From contig JAJEKV010000078.1 in the NCBI GenBank assembly GCA_021234155.1, forward strand, positions 310,001-374,000: a DNA stretch of 64,000 bases. The letters run 5' to 3'. Below, piece after piece: positions 48,607-58,570 of this stretch. The translations under genes were made by a program, and so were the position numbers. The number at the start of each line of letters is the position of its first letter. Positions within the stretch are counted from its first letter, which is position 1. The notes below the pieces were generated by a model that ran no database searches, had not been told where the DNA came from, and saw only the letters and a list, made by a program, of their open reading frames with translations. Origin of the DNA: Isoetes taiwanensis. Lineage: Eukaryota > Streptophyta > Lycopodiopsida > Isoetales > Isoetaceae.

Positions 48607-49693
48607 ATCACCTGTTCAGCAATGTATATTGTAGTGATGTTCTGGCATATAAGATATAGTAATGCATAAGAGCACTTGTATTAATCTATACAAAGCAGAG
48701 AGCAATAAAAATTAACTACTTTAATGTACCTGTAAGACTCAAGTTTCATCTCCATCCTCAGAGGCCTCTTTAGCTAGTAGTTCCTGCACCTGGATTCCTA
48801 CACTAACAGTTATCACAACCAATAATGGCTTCGGTTCAACCAACCAAGCATAGTCTATCGTTTTGAGAGGCTGATAACGTGGTCTGTCATTAGGATTCGG
48901 CCTCCATTTTTTATGCCAGCAGTCCCGATACTGTTGAGCGTATGCGGTACCTTTCCTAGCCACAGGCTCCCACCAAGAAACAAAAACCTCGTTATAATGA
49001 GGGGCAGTGGGATCTTGTATAGGATCCTCCTCTGCATAGGCTACCCATGTAGGACATGCATCTGCCGGTCTTACAAGTAGGAACATACCTTTCTGTACAT
49101 CTTGGTATGGGTCAAATATCTCCACTGCATTCTTGGGTTTATCCTTAGCAGGTCCGACATAGGCAGCTGGAGCTTCATATTGATCGACCTGAATAGATTC
49201 AGGCTCTTCAAGCACAATTTGCCTTGTTTGAGGCCAAAAGTTCTGAATTTCTGCATTGCCAGGGGGTACTTCACCTAGCACACACATCACTTTGCACCAA
49301 TAGTCCATGACCTCGTTCATGTAGGTATTGGACCACGAGTTCACACCAGCCCTGGATATATTAGCCCAATGCATCATGTACTTTGCAATGGACGACCTCA
49401 ATGCTCCTATGTCCTTGAGGCTTGCATATGGCTTAACATTCTTGGGCGAGCCAATCGGTATCTTTGGCAAACCAGTGTCATCTGCTTTCCACATCCGAAT
49501 ATCCTTTTCTGGCAACCATTCTCTATGACCAGGTCTCATCTTGTAATACATTACTGGCCACCCATCATTCATGCTGGACTTAAACAATAAGGGCTCCAAG
49601 TGACCAACCAAACGGTCCTTCTTATCGGAAATGTATCCTTTTACGAAACCCTTCCAATCGGGAACCTCGGTAACAAGGTATGGTGCCGGTGCC

Positions 49694-49843
49694 TTTGTGC
49701 TACATTCTCGGAAGAGTTGCATTAGTTCTGGAATAGTTAGAGCATCCGACCTGCGCATTAACTTTGAATTTGTGCTACATTCTCGGAAGAGTTGCATTAG
49801 TTCTGGAATAGTTAGAGCATCCGACCTGCGCATTAACTTTGAA
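49694..49843 (-). repeat. perfect 75-bp in-frame tandem duplication in the transposase
   Basis: Two identical 75-bp units (49,694-49,768 and 49,769-49,843) encode a 25-residue segment twice (SKLMRRSDALTIPELMQLFR). It lies just after the HTHDDID acidic motif. It is absent from the element-2 copy, so far as that can be read. Confidence 0.92.
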
Positions 49844-50395
49844 TAGTTACCGAAGAGCGCATCAATGTCATCATGAGTGTGGCCTACCATCATGAAGCCA
49901 ACCTGTATTTGATCAAAAACACCCAACCACACAAGATAGGATAGATAAGAGAAGAGATATCTGTTTTGTTCTCGCCTCTCAAGCACATGCTTGTCTAGCT
50001 GCAAGTAGAGCCGCCTAGGTAACCTCTTAAGGTGCGTTGGTTGCTTAGGAGGTGCTACAAAGTCTTCCCCAGTGCAATTGTTTTTTTTTTTTGTCCTCAA
50101 CCCCGCACTGTTGAGGAGTGTGGTTCCCCACATGCCCTTAGGGTGAGCTTCTTCTCTCAAATGGCCCCAATTGTCTTCGGAAGTGTCCTCCAGTGTTTTG
50201 ATAGCATGATTCAAGGAAACAACATGAAAATTTGAATCATCCTTCTAAAGGTCGAGTGAGAAATGTCCCAAGGCACCCGTGCCATGGCCATGCATCAGTG
50301 CACCAGTCACGCTAACTTTCAAGCGTTCACCTCTCCATACCGATTTAGCTAATTTCTCCAGTCTTGGAATCATAGTCTTGTTTTGATCCATCTTA

Positions 50396-51758
50396 TCCTA
50401 TATTATAATGTTTTAGCGTGTGTCCGTTTTCCATCAAGCCCTAAATCTAATGGTGTGGATTTGATTGGCTTAATCGAACGGTGATGATTTTATTGCAATA
50501 TCGAAGATTAAGGAAAAGGGAGGACGAAAAGGCAAAAGTGAAGGGAAAAAGGCACGAGGGAAAGGGGAAGAGGGGAAAAGGGTATGGGAAAAAGGGGAAG
50601 AAGAAAATGGTGAGGAAAGGGAAAAAAGGGAAAACAAAGAGGGGAGAGAGGAAAGGGAAGGAAGAAAGGGCAATGGGAAAAGAGTGGGAAAAGGAGGAAA
50701 AGTAAAGGGAAAAGGGGCATTGGAAAAGTGAAAGGGGAAGGAAAAAAGAAAAAGCAATGCAGAAAGGGGAAAAGGGAGAGGAAAATGGGCATGAGGAAAA
50801 GGGGAGAGGGAGATGGAAAAAGGGCACGAGAAAAAGCCCAAAGGGGAAAGGTTGGAGAAAGGGGAAAAGGGAAGGGAAAAGAGCATGGAAAAAGTAAAAA
50901 AAAAAAGGAAAGAAAAGGGAGGGGGAACGGACAAAGGCAAAAGAAGAAGAGGATGGAGAAAGGAGGAAAAGGGATGCATGGAAAAGGTGGGGAAAAGGGA
51001 ACGACGCAATGGAAAAGGGAAAGAGGAAAAGGAAAAGAAAAAAGGGGAGAAAAAAAAAGGGCACGGGGAAAGGGGGGAGGTTAGGGAAAGGAAAAAAAGA
51101 AAAAAGGGGGTGGAAAGGTGAAAAGGAAAAGGCAAAGAGACACGAGGAAAAGGGGAAGAGGGAAAGAAGGAAGTGGTGAGGAAAGGGATAAGTGGCATGG
51201 GAAAAGAGAAAGAGAAAGGGAAAAGAAAGGGAGGGAGGAAGGGAAGCAAAAAGGCAATGGAAAAAGGGGAAGAGGAAATGGTGTGGAAAGCAGGAAAAGG
51301 GAAGGGAAAAAAGGGAAGAGGAAAAATGGTGGAGAGAAGGGAGAAAGGGGAAGAGAAAAAAAAAAGGGAATGCAGAAAGGGGAAACGGGAAGGGAAAATG
51401 GGCACGAGGAAAAGGGAAGAGGGAAATGGAAAATGGGAAGGGCAAAAGGGCACGGAGAAAAGGGAAAAAGGGAAAAGGTGAGAAAGGAGGGAAAAGGAAG
51501 GGAAAAATAAAAAAGGAAAAAGAAAAAAGGATGGGGAACGGGCGCAAAAAAAAGAGAAAAAGGGTGACGAAAGGCAAAAAAGGGTCGGGGAAAAGGGGAA
51601 GGGGAAGGGAAAAAGAAAATGAAATGGGAGGAAGAAAGTGAAAAAGGACAGGGGAAAGGATGAAAAGGGAAGGGAAAGAAAAAGAGAAAAGGGAGGTACA
51701 TGTTTCCATTCACACAGGTTCCCAGCTTATGCCCAGCAACGCTGGGCACCATTACTAG
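50396..51758 (+). mobile_element. nested Helitron with a polypurine body
   Basis: Starts TCCTATATTATAATGTTTTAG after A (50,395) and ends GCCCAGCAACGCTGGGC, then ACCATTACTAG at 51,758, before T (51,759). Almost all of the interior (50,505-51,700) is G/A-only on the plus strand, in GGGAAAAG-type units. It belongs to the same terminus family as the 15.3-kb host Helitron. It lies in the transposase coding sequence inside the Asp codon of IIHD. Removal restores the codon and the frame. Confidence 0.88.
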
Positions 51759-53399
51759 TCATGTATGATAGTGAGCGCCTGATCCGGTGATCGATGGGAC
51801 AAAGCTCTCCATGACCAGTATAAGCTCCTACAAGAGATCTGGGCTGTCATTTGGTCCTTCCTTTCCACCTGCAATTCTCTTCTCTCCCGTGGATCTCTGG
51901 TCTTAGCCAATTTCTCTTTTATAACAATACAGGTATTGCACTTGGAGAAAGCTGTCCTCTTTGCTATTGCAACCTCTGCGTGATTTTGCTTCCACCCACG
52001 TGAGAATGAAGAATGACAGACGTGCTTGCCCGTCATCTCCATCACATTGGCGTCCACCTCCTGAAGAATGTCTTTCTTAGTTAGGACAGAGGGGAGCCTC
52101 TTCACATTCTCTCTTACCCCTTCAGTAGTGAATTTCGACCTGTGGGGCATCGTCTCAACATTCTCATCTATGTACATAGAAAGTAGGGCCTTTCCGGCGA
52201 GAGTGTGAGGCCTCGGCTTTTTCGAGCCCGTGTTACCATGCTCAGCAACTCTGTGACCAGCAAGGAAAAGTCTTCGCCACTTATAGAATGTGGACATTGG
52301 AATACCATAGGCTCTATGCCATGCTTTCAAGCATACCTGCTTATTATTTAGCATCAGCTTCTGGACCAGGCCGTTCTCTGAACAGACGTCTAACATGTTG
52401 AAAGCAAATGTGGTCCTCTCTGAAGCTCGCAAGTTCCAATAGAACCTACGCATACACGTAATCTCGGCTGTTGAGAAGTTTGCGCAGCATCTTCGCATGC
52501 AGCAAAGCGAAGATTTAAAGTCTAAAATGGAAGCTGCCGTGATTTTTCTCTCAGCTTTAGTGGCCACAGTAGGTGAACGTGGAGTCCGGTTCACCATTTT
52601 GTACATCCTCTTGGATGCCTTTTCAGGCTCAATTTGCATGGCATAGGGTTCTGCTTCAATGACTGTCTGTTTCGCAGTATTTATGAGTGTTGACACAGCA
52701 ACATTGTCTACTAACACCAAAGCAATCGGCCACCTCACCAGGTCGTGCAACTGTGGCATTTCAGCACATGCTTGGCATCACATGGTCGGCCTATCTGGCA
52801 TAGGGAATGTCTTCATAATGGTTGCTGCCAAGTAGTCTTCTCCCAATCTCATGTCACCAACTGCCTGATTAGGGTCGATGAAGATGATCACGCCAAGGGC
52901 ATACGGTGTGTTGCAGCAGTCATGCAAGAGTGTGCAACTTTTCTCTACTAGCTCGTCCCTTGAAATGCCTTGAAAGTTATTCCCGGAAGGGCTTTCCTGT
53001 GCTTGCAACCCCTGCCAATCAATTTTTTTAATTTGTGCTGGCGGTGTGGATATGTCAGGTTCTTGCGTAAGGGTAGCTATCCACTGCGCTGGCTACAAAA
53101 TAAAACTCCCTAAAGAATCCGCGAGCATTGTAAATTCCGGTTCAGGATAGCTTCTGTCGAGAATAACTTCCATAGACACTACTACGCTATCTTTCGGCAA
53201 GGGCAAGTTGTGGTGCTTGTCGAAGGTATGTACTTTTCCCTCGCCCACTTTGACTCCATGGAATAGTATGGACTTCGAGCCAGCCATGTCTGCAAGCACA
53301 AAGGTCGTTAGTGCTTAGAGAAAACGCCACCGCGATGTCACCGAGCACTTTCTGATCGTCTAAAGCATAAGCCACAGATAAACCACCTTCAAGCAAGGA

Positions 53400-54528
53400 C
53401 CAGTGGTTAGCAGGATCGCGGCCGCGATCTGGTTGAGCAACCGGTGGGTTGTGTGGTCGTCCTGAAGAAGACAGCCATGTTAACACCAGAACCAATGTTA
53501 ACACCAGAGAAGTGTCTATTTATAGGTACCTTAGTCTAGATTATGTTGCACAAGATCGCCTTCTCGATCCGGACAAGTAGTAGCTGTGCCGTAAGGATGA
53601 CCTGCGGGAGAGGAAGATGAATCAATAAGGCAAGTGTGTATTTGTCTGTACCGGCTAGTTTCATCCAGAGCATTTATGGGTACCTTAGTCTAGAATATGT
53701 TGGGCAAGATCGCCTTCGCGATCCTGATGGCTACTAGCTGTGCCGTAAGGATGACCTGCATCAGAGGAAGATGAATCACATCAATGTCTAAAAACAGGAA
53801 CATCTCACGAATTATTCAGAGAGGCAATCTTAATTCCCAAATTAGAATGGGATTTGATTTAACAGACACAAAGAAGGGGTGCATGCGGTAGATTTAAATG
53901 AAAACACAATTTAATGAATGAACTTGCCTGTCTTTGGCCTTCAATGAATTCTAGAACATAAAATATGCTTAGTTGCCTTCAAATTCAGATGAGCGCCTTT
54001 GGAATCCACCACAGCGCCTTCAATTTCATTCCAGCGCCTGTATGTTTCCACTCCGGCGCCTCGAGAGACTCCTTCCCAAGCTTTGCTACAATGAAAGTCT
54101 TGGAGGGTCTTTCCGCTCCATGAATTGCATTTGAATTTGAAAACGATGTCCTTCTGGCGGGCCTTTTTTTATGCTGTATTGTCCCTGTCCCTATCCAATT
54201 TAAACTGGGTGATTTGCAGTCCCCCTCACACAAATTCTCACGTGTCACTGTCCCGTACGTTCTCAACGTGGGCGTGGATATTTGGAGGAATGGGGAATAT
54301 GCCGCCCGTCATAATGACGCCGCCTGTCATAAATGCTGGTCATAATGTCGCCGCCCCTCATAATTATGCGGCCCGTCATAATAACGCATCCCGTCATAAA
54401 TGCCCCGGCCATAAGGGTGAACCCTATAAAAAGCGAAGCGCCTTTTTTCTGATCAACCGCGATTAGCCCGACTTGCGCCGCCAGCGAAAATTGGCGCCTT
54501 CAAGCATGCGGCGCCATCATGTCCGTGC
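53400..54528. promoter_or_regulatory. intergenic region between the divergent element-3 genes, with palindromes
   Basis: Contains GATCGCGGCCGCGATC (53,414-53,429) and degenerate relatives near 53,558 (GATCGCCTTCTCGATC) and 53,706 (GATCGCCTTCGCGATC). The last two share flanks ACCTTAGTCTAGA and AGCTGTGCCGTAAGGATGAC in a repeated unit of about 150 bp. Repeated (C)GCCCGTCATAATGACGCC units lie at 54,300-54,400. Probably 5' UTR introns and promoters of both genes. Confidence 0.5.
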
Positions 54529-54544
54529 ATGACCCTCAAAGAAG

Positions 54545-54908
54545 GTAATTTCGGCGATTTTGTTTAGCATAGCTATCATCATAGCTGTTACTATGTCTTT
54601 TTAGGATAGCTAGATGGTCGACAGGATCGCGGCCGCGATAGTTGCGACCACGACCTTTCCTCTTTTTTGGAAAGTAGTGCTTACAACTATCGCTGCCGCG
54701 ATAGTGGTGACCATTACATGTACAATGTAATACCCACAGTGTTCGTAAGGAACGCGGCCGCGTTTCTTACAAGCACAATGGTGAGATAACGCCGTTTGCG
54801 ACTTAGTTCTTATGTAGCTACTGATCAACCGGATCGCGGCCGCGGATCTTCATGAACAACTTCTGCCACTAACTAGTATATCTAACCTGTGTTTAATTGC
54901 TATTGCAG
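54545..54908 (+). repeat. intron 1 of the element-3 gene with NotI-type palindromes
   Basis: GTAATTTC donor and TTGCTATTGCAG acceptor. Contains ATCGCGGCCGCGAT (54,626-54,639), CTATCGCTGCCGCGATAG (near 54,687), AACGCGGCCGCGTT (54,751-54,764) and GGATCGCGGCCGCGGATC (near 54,831). The 3' part, from CAACCGGATCGCGGCC to the acceptor, recurs in the next intron. Confidence 0.8.
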
Positions 54909-56066
54909 CACTGGAACTTTTCCGCCGGCCCAATGTAGAACCGATCAGAATCATAACACCTGATAGAAGCCGGAAGTGGTGTCTGGAAATTTCGCAGGCC
55001 AAACCACATGTGGCTGGGGACCGCCGAAAGGATTTGTGTTTGTTCTTCAGGACTGGCAAGGGTCCAGAAGATTACGAGCAACTAGGTATAGTTATTGCTA
55101 TGTGGGAAGGTACCAAAAATAATGTACAAGATGCAATAATTTGCAGCGTGGAAGATACTCATCAGCTTCAGTTTGTTGAGTACGTTTTGGGATGGCAGAA
55201 TTATGATCCCTCAGTTATGATTGCGAGTAAAGTCAATAAAACGGCAAGCGGCAAGGGGATCCCACCAGTGCAAAGGGATTTGGGTGGATATTGCCATCAT
55301 ATGTTTCGTTGAGTTTGTCGGGTATAAAGTGCAACAGGGATATACTTGTTGGATTTAGTATGTGCAGAAAGGGTCTTTCTGCTGATAAGAAACCTCCTTC
55401 TGCTGCTTTGAAGGCTACTAAGGACAACAAACTGCCTTCCAGAATGGACACCAACAAGCTCAGAGCTGTTGCCAAGAAGAGATCCGTGGTCCCTCTGCAG
55501 GCTATTGGCGAACCATCCACTCCAAAGGATACTATACTACCCGTGGAGGTTATCCCCTCTGCAAATGTTGGTTCTTACATCGTGAGTCGACCCCTTCAGC
55601 TCCGTCATGCTTTGCCACCCACGAGAGACTCGAGGCATTAGAAGAACGGCCGACCAAAGAAGATAAGGACATTCAAGATCAAGCTTCAAAAAGCGACCAC
55701 GGATGGCGATTACCGCGATTGCCGACATCTTCTACTCCTTCCTCGTCCACCAAACCAATACCTAATAGCCACATGTTGACCTGGCCAACTGCTACGCGAA
55801 TGCCAGAAGAATTAAAGTTTAATCCAGATGAAGGAAAAACTCGCTCAGGAGACAGCCTCTAAGCTCGAGGAGTTCAAAAGGTATTACCCAATGGGTGTAA
55901 ACTGGTTCCAGAGGGTCAGTATTTTTGATTGCGAGCCAGCTCCCGCAAATATGACACATAGAGTCCGATCAAATGACCATGTGCAGACCCTGATAAAGAG
56001 CTTCAAGAAATACCCAACGGAGGTTCTTACGCCTGCCGATGTCGTTCCATTCGATCCAGTAACAAG

Positions 56067-56200
56067 GTCAGTTACACCAATTCATTTCTCTCTTGGCATA
56101 TTGGTTATATATGAATATGCTCAACCGGATCGCGGCCACCAACTTCTTGCACTAACTAGTGTAGCTAACCTGTGTTCAATTACTATTGCTGTCCATGCAG
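56067..56200 (+). repeat. intron 2 of the element-3 gene, related to intron 1
   Basis: GTCAGT donor and GTCCATGCAG acceptor, phase 2, splitting the ParB-like domain. It contains CAACCGGATCGCGGCCACC, then CACTAACTAGTGTAGCTAAC and CTGTGTTCAATTACTATTGC, which match the 3' half of intron 1 closely. Elements 1 and 2 have no intron at this place. The shared text includes the likely branch point CTAAC. Confidence 0.8.
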
Positions 56201-58570
56201 GAAATTAGTCACTTGGTCGCTCCCTGAAGAACTGTCAAACAAGAAATTCTTTATTATTTCTGGTAATCACAGCATCTTTGCTGCACAGTTTTTATGCACT
56301 TGCATGGGCAATGTCGAACAAAGGCTGGAATTTGCGAAAGCATATGCAAAAAGAAGAAGTCGTGTGTTAAATGGTAACCTCTCCAACAAGGAATACATTC
56401 AGATTTCTATACAGTGCAACGATGTAATCGCAGAAACAGTATACAAAGAACCCCTCATTGAAAAGCTCCAACAACTAAGAAACCAGCACAAGGCATTCGG
56501 ATGTCCTCCACAAGGGCCAACAGGAACTGCAGTGACATCTGCCTGGAAGGTATGTTTTTCCGTTTTTTTTTGCTCAGGAAAATCGCCGTCGCGATCCTAA
56601 CCAGCACTTCTGTACATGATTTTGTCGAGGTGGCTACCACAACTTTGAAGGTTAAGGAACTTAAGGATGAGAAGCAGTTCCTATTTATGCAAGAATCATC
56701 ATGGTCTAAACTCATAGATGTTGTCAACAAATGGGCAAATGGAAAGCTAACTGATGATCAAGGGGAATTACCAGAGAAACCTTCAAAGGATTTTTTCAAC
56801 AAGACATTCCTAAGAAACCTACAAGGAATGAACAATGCTGAGGTAAGTCAATTGATAGACGAAATCTTACAGGGCAAAGTTTTCTTGAAAGTGCAGCAAG
56901 GATATGCAGGACGTTTTCATTGCAATCGGAGGGCTCTAGACATCAGAATACATTCACTCATGCGTCGTGAAGTGTTATCATATGCCAATTCTGTTTCAGA
57001 TAAGCAATACAATAATTTTGAAGAGTTGGCTTCATGTTTTCCAGAGCTGTCTGAACAACGTCTCCTGGATATAGCAGACACGGATTTCGAATATATTAAA
57101 GCGAACTATAATAAAGAGGCAGTTCAAAGTAATCTTCCAACAGTTTTTTTGGAAGCTATTATTGCTATAATGAGGCCAGAAGAGGCCAAGAAAATGAAAG
57201 AGAAGCAAAACACCGTGCATCACGTCACAAAAACTGGCATCCTTGTGTCTGCACCGGTGTCAGAAAATGCCACATTGATTTTTGTTGACATGTGTGGTTT
57301 TACGACGTTGTGGGATGTCAAAAAATACACAGTCTTCTTTAGCAGAGTTGCAGGCATGACACAGGCAAAAGTGTACCACATAGTCATGTTCCTCAGATCA
57401 GCACATTTGCCAAAGCTTTTTGTATGCGGTCGAGCGGATACAAGGTAGCTCCCATGTTTCCCTCGGGGGCTTATGAAGAACAAGGATGGGAGAGCAAAAA
57501 AATATAAAAAGAATTCGGTATTATGTCGACCATGTGACAATAAAGCGAAGTGGCGTTAAGCGTCTTTGCTGTTAAGCCCAACTTAGAGCTGACCCGACTC
57601 AAGTGACTAAAGCAGAAAAGCACTCCTCTTCCAAAATATCCGATTACTGGTGACGAGGAGGTAGACATGAAAACAAAAAGAAAATATTTGGAGTTATTTA
57701 CAACCCAAGTTCTCATGGGCAGCTATGGAAGGTGACTTCGTCCTCAAGAGCCAAGCGAAAACCTCTTATGTCTATTACATAGTGAAGGAGCTGGTTCCAT
57801 TAAAAGGTTGCGTTTTGGATTTCTTCTCAGTCGGAACTGCGTCAAGGGTAGCTTTGATGCAAGGAAAACGGAGTATTGCTTTTGAGTATAACGACAAGGT
57901 TTGCCGGTTCCTTAGATCTTTCTTCGAGATTCTTGAGAAAATGGCAAGGCCTGACACAGAAGAGCCAGGTGATGGGTTTGAAACACCTATAGATGATAGG
58001 CCTATCAGTTCCGACATGCCGGATATTAATATAACACAGGGAACGGATCTCAGCCAGATGGATCAGCTACTAGTCGGCCTGGATCAGAAAAGTTTGAAGA
58101 AATTTGAAAGGAAACCCGGGCGATAGAAGGCGAGAAGGCATCAGCAAAACTAGATCCTACGTTCAAAAAGCTTGAAGCACTGAACAAGAACATGGACTCA
58201 TTACCGCCAATAATAACCAAGCACCTGGACAAGCCGATTTCTAATTTTGAGTACGTGGGCATGTTCTGAAGGCGGCTCCGGAAGTGAGAGAACCTCTGCC
58301 GACCATTCACCAAAAAGACAGAAGTTGGTTCTCTCTACTGAATATTCTTTGGCATTGCAGGATGAATTGTTGGATAGCGATAAAAGCTATGCTTCAGATA
58401 TGTCATAGCGTGTTAAAAACGCAGCTGCCGCAATGGATGTTGACATGCCAGAAACAACTGGATATACAGAAATGGACCTGTCACAGACAATTGCTATTGG
58501 AAAGGAGCATATTGCAAGAATAGCTGCTCAATGTGGTGTTGATCCAGAGACTGTATTAGAAACTCAGTGA

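Larger units (their letters stand above)
48739..53287 (-). pseudogene. DDE-like transposase (DUF7869 type), element 3, split by a Helitron
   Basis: From ATG 53,287 (following a TTGTGCTTGCAG splice site) one frame runs for 1,062 codons to TGA 48,739 once the nested Helitron (50,396-51,758) is left out. It contains three in-frame nonsense codons: TAG before PAQWIATLTQ (near 53,093), TGA before CQACAEMPQL (near 52,775) and TAG before KDDSNFHVVS (near 50,246). Domains: a helix-turn-helix-like segment (AWHRAYGIPMSTFYKWRRLF), a CNTC zinc pair, IIHD-KMDQ at the Helitron junction (Asp 1), YLQLDKH (Asp 2), VGHTHDDIDALFG (third acidic site), and a C-terminal BAH- or chromo-like module (VSWWEPV ... YRDCWHKKW). 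The catalytic triad is inferred from the RNase-H-like spacing. The copy is recent but not functional. Confidence 0.72.
54529..58570 (+). pseudogene. ParB-like / methyltransferase-like element gene, element 3
   Basis: Exon 1 (ATG 54,529 to 54,544) gives MTLKE. After intron 1 (54,545-54,908) it continues ALELFRRPNVEPIRII and the N-terminal domain KWCLEISQAKPHV. Frameshifts lie near 55,285 and 55,610. The ParB-like region reads VVPFDPVTR | intron 56,067-56,200 | KLVTWSLPEEL ... FFIISGNHSIFAAQ, where the GNHS box matches the ParB/Srx signature. Intron 3 is 56,550-56,650. A long helical region runs to about 57,446 and contains TLIFVDMCGF at the place of the DPPY motif. Exon 57,723 on has VLDFFSVGTASRVALMQGK, a degraded SAM motif I. 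The last exon (58,361-58,570) has one TAG and ends CGVDPETVLETQ. Beta-class motif order is retained but both catalytic motifs are altered, so modification activity is doubtful. Confidence 0.6.

Noticed and set aside
50447-51752. Long open frames on both strands (up to 420 codons)
   Set aside because: They arise from the polypurine body of the nested Helitron; products are Phe/Pro/Ser or Lys/Gly/Glu low-complexity strings.
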